Source: Gimesia fumaroli (GTDB lineage Bacteria > Planctomycetota > Planctomycetia > Planctomycetales > Planctomycetaceae). From it: a stretch of 64,000 bases of DNA. Location of the stretch: NCBI RefSeq assembly GCF_007754425.1, contig NZ_CP037452.1, forward strand, positions 3,943,164 through 4,007,163. The letters are read 5' to 3'. A program made the translations under genes and the position numbers. This document shows, piece after piece, positions 52,378-60,645 of the stretch; within the stretch, counting starts at the first letter, position 1, and each line of letters opens with the position of its first letter. The notes beneath the pieces were generated by a model. It was not told the DNA's origin, did not search any database, and saw only the letters and a program-made list of their open reading frames with translations.

Positions 52378-53823
52378 TCAACACGTTGAATTTCCTGCTA
52401 TTCCGCACGTAACGGTTTCATTCGACGTTGCCGCCAGTCCGGCCTCTTTCCAGACCTGAAAACCGCCTGCCAGATTGATCACATCAAAGCCAGCATTCTG
52501 GAAAATACTAGCTGCAATTGCTGAACGAGCCGAACTTTGGCACTGTACGACCACAGGTAGACTGGTATCGATGTCAGACAATTGATCAAGCAGATGCCCC
52601 AGGAAATGGTGTTCGGCTTGAGGGATGTGGCTGGCATTCCATTCAGAGTCCGATCTCACATCAATCAATCTGACATCCCCTGATTCAATACGCGGAGACA
52701 GTTCCCTGGGGGACTCCGATTTATAACTTTCCGAAGCCAGCCCGGCCGCTCGCACTTTCGTTTTCTCAAATACGCCTTGCACCTGATCAATGCCAATCTT
52801 GTGCAACACGCGCATCGCTTCAGAAAGCTGTGATTCAATGGCAATCAAATAGACAGTCCGCTCATAGTCGACGAGCCAGCCAGCCCATGCAGCCAGCATC
52901 GAAAGGGGAATGTTAATCGTCCCTGGTACATGTGCCTCTGCGAACTCAGCGGAGGGAGAAAGGTCAAGCACCAGACTGTCGTTGACAATCGCGGAAAGTT
53001 GCTCGGTATCAAGGAAGTCAGGCAATTTTGTTTCTCCCAGAACCTGGGGACCTTCTTTGTTGACGCGTTTCATCACAGCAAAATACTTCGGTGCCTCCGG
53101 TTGGTCTGCCAGAATATATTGGACGAACGAACTTTCATCCTCAAACTGTAGGGCTGGGTTAAATCGTTTTTCATAACCCACTGTTGATGAGGGAATCGCT
53201 CCCAGGCCTTTTCCGCAAGCACTTCCTGCTCCGTGTGCAGGCCACACTTGCAGATAATCGGGCAATTGCTTGAAACGTTCAGCCGAGTGATATAGTTGAT
53301 GTGCGCCCGCTTCCGCACTCCCTTGAATCCCGGCCGCTTCTTCCAATAGATCCGGACGACCGATCGAACCAACAAAGACGAAGTCGCCTGTGAAGATTCC
53401 CATTGGCTCGTCTGCCCCGCCCCCTTGATCTGTCAGCAGAAACGAAATACTTTCAGGAGTATGTCCAGGAGTGTGCAAGACTTCGAATTTGATATTTCCG
53501 ATCTCAAACACATCACCCTCTTTGACTAGCTGCGAATCATAATTCGATGCATATTGATACTTCCATTCTGCAGGCCCTTCGTCAGACAGGTACAATTTCG
53601 CACCAACTCGATCTGCCAGTTCGCGTGCACCGGAAACATAGTCGGCATGAATATGAGTCTCTGCTACCGCGGTCAGTTTCAGCCCTTCAAGTTGCGCCAT
53701 TTCCAGGTATTGCTCAACATCTCGGCCGGGGTCAACGATAACTGCTTCCTTTGTTTTCTGACAACCCACCAGGTAGGATGCATGTGCCAGCTTTTGGTCA
53801 TAGAAATATTTCAGCAACATCAT
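52378..53823 (-). CDS. CstB-like persulfide dioxygenase-rhodanese fusion
   Basis: N-terminal beta-lactamase-fold persulfide dioxygenase (1-~245): ETHIHADYVSG with His57, His59, Asp61; HTPGHTPES with His121; Asp147; His197 in PAHGAGSACGKGLG, where Cys203 matches the CstB active-site Cys. Then a rhodanese-homology domain (~283-365) with no catalytic Cys at the expected spot, and an active rhodanese (~375-465) with Cys428 in VQCQSSARS. This order equals Staphylococcus aureus CstB, which turns persulfides to thiosulfate. Substrate range here is inferred from that. Confidence 0.88.
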   Translation of the reverse strand: MMLLKYFYDQKLAHASYLVGCQKTKEAVIVDPGRDVEQYLEMAQLEGLKLTAVAETHIHADYVSGARELADRVGAKLYLSDEGPAEWKYQYASNYDSQLVKEGDVFEIGNIKFEVLHTPGHTPESISFLLTDQGGGADEPMGIFTGDFVFVGSIGRPDLLEEAAGIQGSAEAGAHQLYHSAERFKQLPDYLQVWPAHGAGSACGKGLGAIPSSTVGYEKRFNPALQFEDESSFVQYILADQPEAPKYFAVMKRVNKEGPQVLGETKLPDFLDTEQLSAIVNDSLVLDLSPSAEFAEAHVPGTINIPLSMLAAWAGWLVDYERTVYLIAIESQLSEAMRVLHKIGIDQVQGVFEKTKVRAAGLASESYKSESPRELSPRIESGDVRLIDVRSDSEWNASHIPQAEHHFLGHLLDQLSDIDTSLPVVVQCQSSARSAIAASIFQNAGFDVINLAGGFQVWKEAGLAATSNETVTCGIAGNSTC

Positions 53824-53831
53824 GTTTCCCC

Positions 53832-54695
53832 TTAAATTATGTGTGGACTGATTTTGAAATCAGCATCATTCATTGAATTGACATTTATTTCCGTCACGGT
53901 ATGTGTTTTTGTTGAAACCAGTTTGCTCCCCTCATGAAAAATCACAAAGCCACCGAGCAAAACCAGGAATCCGGCAAAGACGGTCCTTAACACCTGTTGA
54001 TTCATTCGTGCATTAATCTTGCGACCGATGATACTGCCGACAATCCCAACAGAAGTGAAGACCAGAATCGTTTGCCAGTTCACCGTCATTTCATGTGCCA
54101 GCAGAAAATGTTCGTATTTGGCAAAACCGACAGCAGCATTGATAATGATGATCACCAGACTCGTCCCAATGGCCAGCCGCATTGGCAACTTTCCCAAGAT
54201 GACCAGAGCCGGAACGATCAAAAAACCACCACCTACCCCAACAAAACCAGTCACAGTACCCACAACAACCCCTTCGAGCATGACTTGCCAGGCTGGTGCC
54301 CGGTGAATAGGCCCATCAGTGTCCCCTGCAGTAACTCCAGAGCCTTTCGATCGGCGAAACATCACGTAAGCTGCAGCTAATAAAACACTCCCGAACACAA
54401 CAAGCTGTAACGCTTCCGCAGCCAGACCACCCAACCAGGCACCGAAGAATGTTCCCACCATGCCCGGTAGACCAAAACAGGCCACACTCCGCCAGTCAAT
54501 CTGTTTTGCATTTGCATAAGGAACCGCGGCGGCTATAGAAATCAAACCCACAATCGCCATCGATTCTGCAATCGACTCTTTGGCACCGTGCCCTACCAGA
54601 TAGACCAATATTGGCACCGTAATCGCAGACCCACCAGATCCCAGAAGGCCGAGCGTAATACCAATCAGCATTGAACCAATCAAGATCGTTATCAT
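53832..54695 (-). CDS. TauE/SafE-family sulfite/sulfonate exporter
   Basis: 287 residues, about eight membrane helices, with the two duplicated TauE/SafE halves (GLLGSGGSAITVPILVYL at the start; GFVGVGGGFLIVPALVILG in the second half). The family exports sulfite or small sulfonates. First gene of the sulfur operon, 8 nt before the CstB-like gene. It would carry the sulfite made in the oxidation of persulfide out of the cell. Confidence 0.85.
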   Translation of the reverse strand: MITILIGSMLIGITLGLLGSGGSAITVPILVYLVGHGAKESIAESMAIVGLISIAAAVPYANAKQIDWRSVACFGLPGMVGTFFGAWLGGLAAEALQLVVFGSVLLAAAYVMFRRSKGSGVTAGDTDGPIHRAPAWQVMLEGVVVGTVTGFVGVGGGFLIVPALVILGKLPMRLAIGTSLVIIIINAAVGFAKYEHFLLAHEMTVNWQTILVFTSVGIVGSIIGRKINARMNQQVLRTVFAGFLVLLGGFVIFHEGSKLVSTKTHTVTEINVNSMNDADFKISPHII

Positions 54696-54789
54696 TCCGT
54701 TGTTCCACTATATTGAAATACCGAATACCCGCTTCAATCAAAGCCGAGCAATCATTCAAATATTCCTGTGTTTCAGATGTCTCATCCAC

Positions 54790-54817
54790 ATTATATCGCA
54801 ACTTCGCGACATAACAA
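54790..54817 (-). promoter_or_regulatory. Sulfur operon promoter with inverted repeat in the spacer
   Basis: On the minus strand: TTGTTA at 54812-54817, 16-nt spacer, perfect TATAAT at 54790-54795. The spacer holds TCGC-N6-GCGA (plus-strand TATCGC 54794-54799 and GCGACA 54806-54811), a plausible repressor site. About 90 nt upstream of the first gene, the exporter. Confidence 0.65.
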
Positions 54818-54962
54818 TATGTATTTGCATACAAACTTAATTTCAGAAGTTTGGCTGGAACTGAGAAATCAACAATTGAGCAGAACACTCGCCGGAAACG
54901 TCAGGAAGGCGATTCAGAAAACTTGTGTCGCAACAAGTGATAAGTGCATAGACCTATAGAGC

Positions 54963-55787
54963 TTACGGCGAAACTTGTTTCGGAATTCCCATCAAAAGTT
55001 GCTCACTATTGGCATAAGCGGAACGGGAAGCTTTTTGAAACCGGTCCTTTCCAGTGTGACTTTTGAACTCTTTGGACACTTGGATTATCTGTCGATAGGC
55101 CTGCAGAGCTGCTTCAAGATCCTGTTGACGTTCGCAGGCTAAAGCCAGGGTTTTCAAGTTATGTAGCAGCTTGGCGTGGAGTTGAGAGTTTTCATGATCC
55201 CGGTTTGCGAGACTCTGTCGAATTTCGATGCACTGACTGGCGTAGTCACGTGCCTCTTCATTTTTTTCCAGTCTCAAATAGCAGTCAGCCACATGTTGAT
55301 GCCCGAAACTGAGTTCCCATTGCACCTTTTCATTATTCGGGGCATACTTTGCAGATGACTCCGCCAGACTCAGGGATTCCAGATGCAGAGAGAGTGCCCC
55401 GTTAAGGTTTCCCAGCCGTTCAAGTAAGTGTTTCAAGATCACGCAACAAAAGCCCACAAGTACGTGGTCATTTTCGACTTGACTACCTGGTGTCTCTGGA
55501 CATGATGATGCGGAGATAAAGTCGCGCGCGTGAGAGAACACTACTGGTTCAGTTGACGTTTCGGAACCACTATGAAAACCAGCACCATAAAACCCGCTTG
55601 TTTCAGCCACATTTTCAAAACCACTGCTCCCTTGCACCTCAGTTATCAAACGACATCGCATCGCTTCATTCCGCATTCCCAGAACTTGAGAAAGCCATCC
55701 CAGGAGTTCACAAGACGTTTGCTGAGAAAATAAACGACTCTCTATTGACTCAACCACGCTGTTAACAATGATCTTCTTCACAAACAT
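54963..55787 (-). CDS. TPR-containing protein, start uncertain
   Basis: The C-terminal ~150 residues form TPR-like helices (LSFGHQHVADCYLRLEKNEE, ARDYASQCIEIRQSLANRD, LKTLALACERQQDLEAALQA). The N-terminal part has no recognisable domain. The frame is open to 55973; I chose the Met codon at 55787 because the upstream part reads as non-coding, but there is no good Shine-Dalgarno. TPR ends of this kind occur at the C-terminus of planctomycete Ser/Thr kinases, so this may be a remnant. It lies just upstream of the sulfur operon promoter on the same strand. Confidence 0.45.
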   Translation of the reverse strand: MFVKKIIVNSVVESIESRLFSQQTSCELLGWLSQVLGMRNEAMRCRLITEVQGSSGFENVAETSGFYGAGFHSGSETSTEPVVFSHARDFISASSCPETPGSQVENDHVLVGFCCVILKHLLERLGNLNGALSLHLESLSLAESSAKYAPNNEKVQWELSFGHQHVADCYLRLEKNEEARDYASQCIEIRQSLANRDHENSQLHAKLLHNLKTLALACERQQDLEAALQAYRQIIQVSKEFKSHTGKDRFQKASRSAYANSEQLLMGIPKQVSP

Positions 55788-55973
55788 AATTTGATTTCTC
55801 AGACATCTGAGGCAAACGTAGCAAGAAGGAAACAGACAGATTGACGAACGAAAAAACCGGATCAAGAATTCAACCTCCCAATGTAGGACACGGCCCTGCG
55901 TGACCGACCGACTGGCGAAATTCCATTCGAAATCACAGTCCAATGAGGCCAGATTTCCACTCCGAACGAACAC

Positions 55974-56375
55974 ACCGCCCGCAACCTAGAGCGGCTTGAG
56001 CCCGTCATTATTAACTACGTCACATAAATCGTCAGCAAACCGTACCAGATGTCATCCAATCCCCCATAGATAAACATTCCGCACAAGGACACAAACCGGC
56101 ATCCTTAGTAATCACACACATGAGCGGCACGACGCCAGGTCGTGTTTATTGGGTTTGGGTGATTCTCATGAATGTAACCTCACCGAGATCGATCGAAACC
56201 GCGGCTAACGCCGTGCGGCTGATTCGGTTTTTGGTGTTTTTCGATCCGGAATGACTAATTAGCCAAAGGGCGTCAGGCCAGGTTCCTCTCATTTGCAAAG
56301 AAGCTTTCGAAATCAGAAACACCACCAGGCCGCCGTTTTATCAGTGCCTTTTATCTCATAACCTGAATGTATTAT
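55974..56375. other. Intergenic region with REP-like hairpins
   Basis: No gene seen. Contains two hairpins described in the next entry; the right part runs into the MarR control region. Confidence 0.4.
56128..56219. repeat. Two REP-like hairpins
   Basis: CACGAC-gccag-GTCGTG at 56128-56144 and an imperfect GC-rich hairpin from 56199 to 56219 (CCGCGGC-taac-GCCGTGCGG). The second looks like repetitive extragenic palindromes I recall from planctomycete genomes; only one copy of each is in this window. Confidence 0.4.
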
Positions 56376-56391
56376 ATCTTTATATGAAGAT
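56376..56391. promoter_or_regulatory. Palindrome, candidate MarR operator
   Basis: ATCTT-TATATG-AAGAT at 56376-56391, palindromic at 14 of 16 positions, two nt before the -35 box of the MarR gene promoter. MarR regulators commonly bind such palindromes at their own promoters. Confidence 0.5.
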
Positions 56392-56393
56392 TC

Positions 56394-56422
56394 TTGACAT
56401 CGCGGTAGTAGCGGAATATGAT
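56394..56422 (+). promoter_or_regulatory. Promoter of the MarR-VOC unit
   Basis: Perfect TTGACA at 56394-56399, 17-nt spacer, TATGAT at 56417-56422 (5/6). 42 nt before the MarR ATG. Confidence 0.72.
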
Positions 56423-56464
56423 CTCACTACCAAATAGAAAGCCACAGAAACAGGACCAGACTTC

Positions 56465-56971
56465 ATGGACAAGGACTTCATCGACCATTTAATCAGTCAA
56501 TGGAAATCCGAACGACCGGATCTCGACGCCACGCCGATGGCGGTCGTCGGTCGCATTTTGAGGCTGTCAACGCACCTGGATCGACGTGTTAATGAAGTCT
56601 TGAAACCGTTCGGCCTGGCACTATGGGGGTTCGATATTCTGGCAACACTCCGTCGCTCCGGCAGTCCCTACGCCATGACACCTACCGAACTAATGGATGC
56701 CGTGATGCTCTCATCAGGTGCCATGACAAACCGCATTGATCGTCTGGAGCAACTCGATTTCGTTGAACGCAAGCCCTCGCCCAGCGACCGCCGCTCTCTT
56801 CAAGTGAAGCTCACCAAACGGGGACGAAAAATCATCGACGATGCTATAGCGGCTCGCTTTGCGGAAGCAGACCAGGCCCAGACTAGCCTGAAAAAACAGG
56901 ATCGCAAACAGCTCGCGGACCTGTTGCGAACTCTATTACATAATCTGGATCACAAAGACGAAACACCTTAA
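56465..56971 (+). CDS. MarR-family transcriptional regulator
   Basis: 168 residues with the MarR winged helix: MTPTELMDAVMLSSGAMTNR as helix-turn-helix (~80-100), IDRLEQLDFVERKPSPSDRR as recognition and wing (~100-120, with the D-x-R wing motif). MarR proteins repress nearby genes and are released by small phenolic or oxidised ligands. The VOC-family gene follows after 14 nt, and the palindrome upstream suggests auto-regulation. Confidence 0.9.
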   Translation: MDKDFIDHLISQWKSERPDLDATPMAVVGRILRLSTHLDRRVNEVLKPFGLALWGFDILATLRRSGSPYAMTPTELMDAVMLSSGAMTNRIDRLEQLDFVERKPSPSDRRSLQVKLTKRGRKIIDDAIAARFAEADQAQTSLKKQDRKQLADLLRTLLHNLDHKDETP

Positions 56972-56985
56972 ATAGGAGTTAAACT

Positions 56986-57471
56986 ATGAAAACCAGTGGA
57001 AAACGTCTGGGAGAACTGGTACTGCGTTCTGAAAATGTGGAAGCACTGACCGACTTTTATTGCAATATCATTGGCCTGGAGCTCTATGCCCGTTTCGGTA
57101 GTGGCAACTTTCTGAAAATCGCGGACGATTTCGAAGGCCATCCCCAGCTTCTCGCCATCTTCGATCAATCGTGGGAATTCAGCGGCCCGAAAGACATTGA
57201 TCGCGAGCATGCTCAGGCAAAAACCGGCCCCCTGCATCACTTTGCCTTTGCGATGGAACAGCACGAATTTGACCGCGAAAAAAAACGTCTAAAAGACCTG
57301 GGACAGAATCTGCAATTCACAGATCACAAACAATTCGGCTGGCACTCAATCTATCTTCACGACCCGGACGGGAACTCAGTGGAATTCGTCTGTTACGACA
57401 AGACAATTCTCGATGAAGCAGCGAATCAGAGTGTGCGACATCAACCCAATGGGCAGCCAGCAGAGATATGA
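56986..57471 (+). CDS. VOC-superfamily (glyoxalase/dioxygenase-like) protein
   Basis: 161 residues, two beta-alpha-beta-beta-beta modules: GELVLRSENVEALTDFY at the start, HHFAFAMEQHEF in the middle and HDPDGNSVEFVCYD near the end. His and Glu ligands for a metal are in the latter two; the first ligand position holds Glu in place of the usual His, so metal binding is uncertain. AGGAG precedes the ATG. It shares a transcript with marR and is likely the regulated target. Confidence 0.8.
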   Translation: MKTSGKRLGELVLRSENVEALTDFYCNIIGLELYARFGSGNFLKIADDFEGHPQLLAIFDQSWEFSGPKDIDREHAQAKTGPLHHFAFAMEQHEFDREKKRLKDLGQNLQFTDHKQFGWHSIYLHDPDGNSVEFVCYDKTILDEAANQSVRHQPNGQPAEI

Positions 57472-57517
57472 TTCTTTATGCTAAGAATTTTGCTGGAGAT
57501 TCCAATGAACTGTCTCG

Positions 57518-58438
57518 TTATCGTGGTGGAACGCCTGCGATGAGGACCATCTTTTGGCCAGCCCAGGTCAGCTCTCGCCCACCTGCAGAGAGCGTTGCCC
57601 CGCTGCTTCGGCATGTGAGGTGTCGCTTGCCGCCCACAGTATAGAAATACCAGTTAAATGTCGTCCAATAGTCTGGCGTGTAACGCGGCGAATTGACGCG
57701 ATTGTTGGTATAGAAGATAAAGTTTTTGTTATCGGTTGTCTTATAGACGGCCTGCTGTTGCACACGGCTAAACTGAAGCTTCCAGTACTTTCGATTCACC
57801 GGCTTCCCTTTTCCGGTAAGTACATTATCCGGTTTCTCCACAAACGCGACGCGACCAAATTGTGGATCGAGAAAATTCACAATCACCGAACGACCATGAA
57901 ATTCATAGGTCCCAATTTTGCGATCGCCGTCCAGTACAAGATTGTTCGGCGTAAAGTCACACGTCAGCCTGATAAACTTGTTTGTACCAGGAAGAACAGC
58001 CGTAAACTCCCACAAATCGACAATCGAGTCCTTCAGTGCAATGGCTGGTTTCGTGCCAATCAATGATTGTCCTGCCGTTTTCGGCATCAGAACAGGAGTC
58101 ACAAATTCACTCTTAAGTGTGACTCCATTCATTAACACACGCCCGTTAAGGTGCCAGCCACCGATCCAGTTCCCTTTATAAAAAGCCTCCCCTAGACGGG
58201 GCACCGCGCTGCCTTCTCTGCCGAAATCAACTTTATCACGAATTAAGGTCCAGGGAAGCCCCTTACTGGTCTTACCGTCCGACATCAAGATAAGTCGTCC
58301 ATCATCCAGGTGCCCGCGATAGGTCGTAACAACTTCCCAAACCGCGATCTGATCAGCGGCCCCCGCGGTTGCAATTCCGTAGCCCAACAAAATCCCCAAG
58401 ATGAGGATAAACTGTTTCGTCTTTGAAATGATTTCCAT
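57518..58438 (-). CDS. Secreted protein of unknown family, tandem copy 1
   Basis: 306 residues with a cleavable signal peptide (ILLGYGIATAGAADQIAVWE). The rest is beta-rich: MSDGKTSKGLPWTLIRDKVD, GTKPAIALKDSIVDLWEF, FLDPQFGRVAFVEKPDN, PVNRKYWKLQF. No family recognised. It is the paralogue of the gene at 58623-59546; most of the central 200 residues are identical. Differences concentrate at the signal peptide and the last ~45 residues. Confidence 0.75.
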   Translation of the reverse strand: MEIISKTKQFILILGILLGYGIATAGAADQIAVWEVVTTYRGHLDDGRLILMSDGKTSKGLPWTLIRDKVDFGREGSAVPRLGEAFYKGNWIGGWHLNGRVLMNGVTLKSEFVTPVLMPKTAGQSLIGTKPAIALKDSIVDLWEFTAVLPGTNKFIRLTCDFTPNNLVLDGDRKIGTYEFHGRSVIVNFLDPQFGRVAFVEKPDNVLTGKGKPVNRKYWKLQFSRVQQQAVYKTTDNKNFIFYTNNRVNSPRYTPDYWTTFNWYFYTVGGKRHLTCRSSGATLSAGGRELTWAGQKMVLIAGVPPR

Positions 58439-58622
58439 CTTTAGCTCGTACCTCAGTCAGTTTCGTAAGAGAAGTTGGAAATGGAACAGAGCATCCAATC
58501 AAGAAATTTGAGGAGCGACTTTCTATCTTTTGTACCTTGAATGTGTGCTTTGGAAATTTCGGGCTATGCGGATAACTAAACGACAATCACTTTTCGCATT
58601 CGTAATTCCAAATCCAGGTAAT

Positions 58623-59546
58623 TCACCTGGGCGGGACACCAGCGATAAGGACGAGTTTTTCTTTACCCCAGGTAAGACCACGTCCACCAGCGGTCATTTT
58701 TGCCTCGCTACCTCGACACATAAGTCGCCGATTCCCTCCCTTAGTTTCGAAACACCAGTCAAATGTCGTCCATAAATCCGGTGTGTATCGCGGCGAATTG
58801 ACACGATTATTGGTGTAGAGGATAAAGTCTTTATTATCGGTTGTCTTATAGACGGCCTGTCGTTGCACACGGATAAACTGAAGTTTCCAATACTTCCGAT
58901 TCACCGGTTTCCCTTTTCCAGACAAGACATTGTCTGGCTTTTCTACAAACGCGACGCGACCGAATTGCGGATCGAGAAAATTCACAATCACCGAACGGCC
59001 ATGAAATTCGTAGGTCCCAATCTGGCGATCGCCGTCCACCACAAGTTTGTTCGGCGTAAAGTCACAGGTCAGCCGGATAAACTTATTTGTTCCAGGAAGA
59101 ACGGCAATAAACTCCCACAAATCGACAATCGAGTCCTTCAGTGCAATAGCAGGTTTCGTACCGACCATTGATTCTCCCGCAGTTTTCGGCGGCAGAACGG
59201 GAGTGACAATTTTGCTCTTGAGTGTGACCCCATTCATGAGCACACGGCCATGTAGAACCCAGCCACCGACCCAGTTCCCTTTGAAATAAGTACCTCCTGC
59301 ACAAGGCGACGCGCTGCCTTCCCTGCCGAAATCGACTTTGTCACGGATCAAGGTCCAGGGAAGCCCCTTGCTGGTCTTACCATCCGACATCAGGATAAGC
59401 CGTCCATCACCGTCCAGATGCCTGCGGTAGGTCGTAACGACTTCCCAAACCGCGATCTGATCAGCGGCCCCCGCGGTTGCGATTCCAAAGACGAACAAAA
59501 AACCCAGGATAACGCCAAGTCGGTTTGTCTTCAAAATCTTTACCAT
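58623..59546 (-). CDS. Secreted protein of unknown family, tandem copy 2
   Basis: 307 residues, near-identical to the downstream gene at 57518-58438 through residues ~25-260. Signal peptide FLFVFGIATAGAADQIAVWE. The similarity continues into the 5' flank: the string GTACCTCAGTCAG lies just upstream of both start codons, so the duplication included the leader. 184 bp separate the two copies. Unknown function; a polysaccharide lyase gene lies upstream. Confidence 0.75.
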   Translation of the reverse strand: MVKILKTNRLGVILGFLFVFGIATAGAADQIAVWEVVTTYRRHLDGDGRLILMSDGKTSKGLPWTLIRDKVDFGREGSASPCAGGTYFKGNWVGGWVLHGRVLMNGVTLKSKIVTPVLPPKTAGESMVGTKPAIALKDSIVDLWEFIAVLPGTNKFIRLTCDFTPNKLVVDGDRQIGTYEFHGRSVIVNFLDPQFGRVAFVEKPDNVLSGKGKPVNRKYWKLQFIRVQRQAVYKTTDNKDFILYTNNRVNSPRYTPDLWTTFDWCFETKGGNRRLMCRGSEAKMTAGGRGLTWGKEKLVLIAGVPPR

Positions 59547-59753
59547 CTTTAGTTTGTACCTCAGTCAGTCTATTGCAAGAACCAGCAGCATGGCCATACG
59601 ACACCTATATGAACATAACATATCAGCAAATTCCTGGCAATACAACGACCGGCATTTAGACTTTTCAACTCTTGCCTACAAAGATGCCTTTGATAGAGCA
59701 CAATTCAAATAGATGAAAAGCCACGATGAAATGCACTCAAAGAAAGTAACGAA

Positions 59754-60554
59754 TCAGTCCGAACTTTTAACTTGTGTCGAAATGTCACTAAACAGTGTGA
59801 AACAGGGACGTCGAGGAGCCCATGACTTATTACTACCACCATAAAAGGTCTGAAAGAGGATACTGTCAACGGAGAACTCTCTCGTTTGACGCCACTTCAT
59901 GCTCGAGCGACTAATCACATGTCGGAATTTGTGTGTTGAGACATCACCAATCCATACATCCAGAGATCCATCAGCGCGACCGGGTGTATTCATGCCGACT
60001 CTAAGCCGTACCAGAACGGACTGCCCCTGCTGAAATCGAAAGTCGGATGGAAAAGGAAAACGTTCCCCGTATTTTTCAGGTTGATGCATGTGATAAACAT
60101 ACGCTTCACCTCGACCATCCGCACGCCACATGAGTCTGGCGGAAAATCCATTCGTCCCATTTGCGCGATTACCACCAGTGACGGACTCTGGCCCACCGCA
60201 CAACCCAGGCAACTTACCTCCCTTAACCCAGTCAAAGTTCTTGCTGAAGGTGACCTGATATGCCAATTCCACAGTGTCTGCTGGCTGTATCGGCGATCGC
60301 CAGCCTATGCCTCCCTTTTCAGGCCCAATCTCCCCCACCGCATAGTCGACCCGATACGCGGCCCCGTTTTTGGTTTTCACGACCGAAAGATGCCCCTCTC
60401 GGACGCCGTCCTCATATTGACAATCGGGCCAGTCACGTTTCCATTTTTTGACCGTATAGACACCAAAATCAGGACGGATGACGAGTTTCTGAATTTCTTG
60501 CGCAGACAAGCGTTGTGTAAACAGTAACACGAGTAATATTAAGGGAACGCGCAT
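59754..60554 (-). CDS. Polysaccharide lyase family 14-like enzyme
   Basis: 266 residues, signal peptide (LILLVLLFTQRLSAQE). Motifs match PL14 alginate/glucuronan lyases: WVKGGKLPGLCGG near residue 108 with the catalytic Lys region, AYVYHMHQPEKYG near 152, and DSILFQTFYGGSNKSWAP near 233. Beta-jelly-roll fold expected. It would cut uronic-acid polymers outside the cell, common in marine or algal-associated planctomycetes; the exact substrate is inferred. Confidence 0.8.
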   Translation of the reverse strand: MRVPLILLVLLFTQRLSAQEIQKLVIRPDFGVYTVKKWKRDWPDCQYEDGVREGHLSVVKTKNGAAYRVDYAVGEIGPEKGGIGWRSPIQPADTVELAYQVTFSKNFDWVKGGKLPGLCGGPESVTGGNRANGTNGFSARLMWRADGRGEAYVYHMHQPEKYGERFPFPSDFRFQQGQSVLVRLRVGMNTPGRADGSLDVWIGDVSTHKFRHVISRSSMKWRQTREFSVDSILFQTFYGGSNKSWAPRRPCFTLFSDISTQVKSSD

Positions 60555-60645
60555 ATCTGCTCTCTATGGATCATGTCTGAACTCGCCGGTCGACAATGAA
60601 TGTTTTTCAATTCAGCACGGTATGTGACTGCAGAGCACTTGACTG

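Noticed and set aside
54496-54888. 130-codon minus-strand frame overlapping the start of the TauE/SafE gene
   Set aside because: It covers the promoter and the first ~200 nt of the exporter in another frame; no domain and no Shine-Dalgarno.
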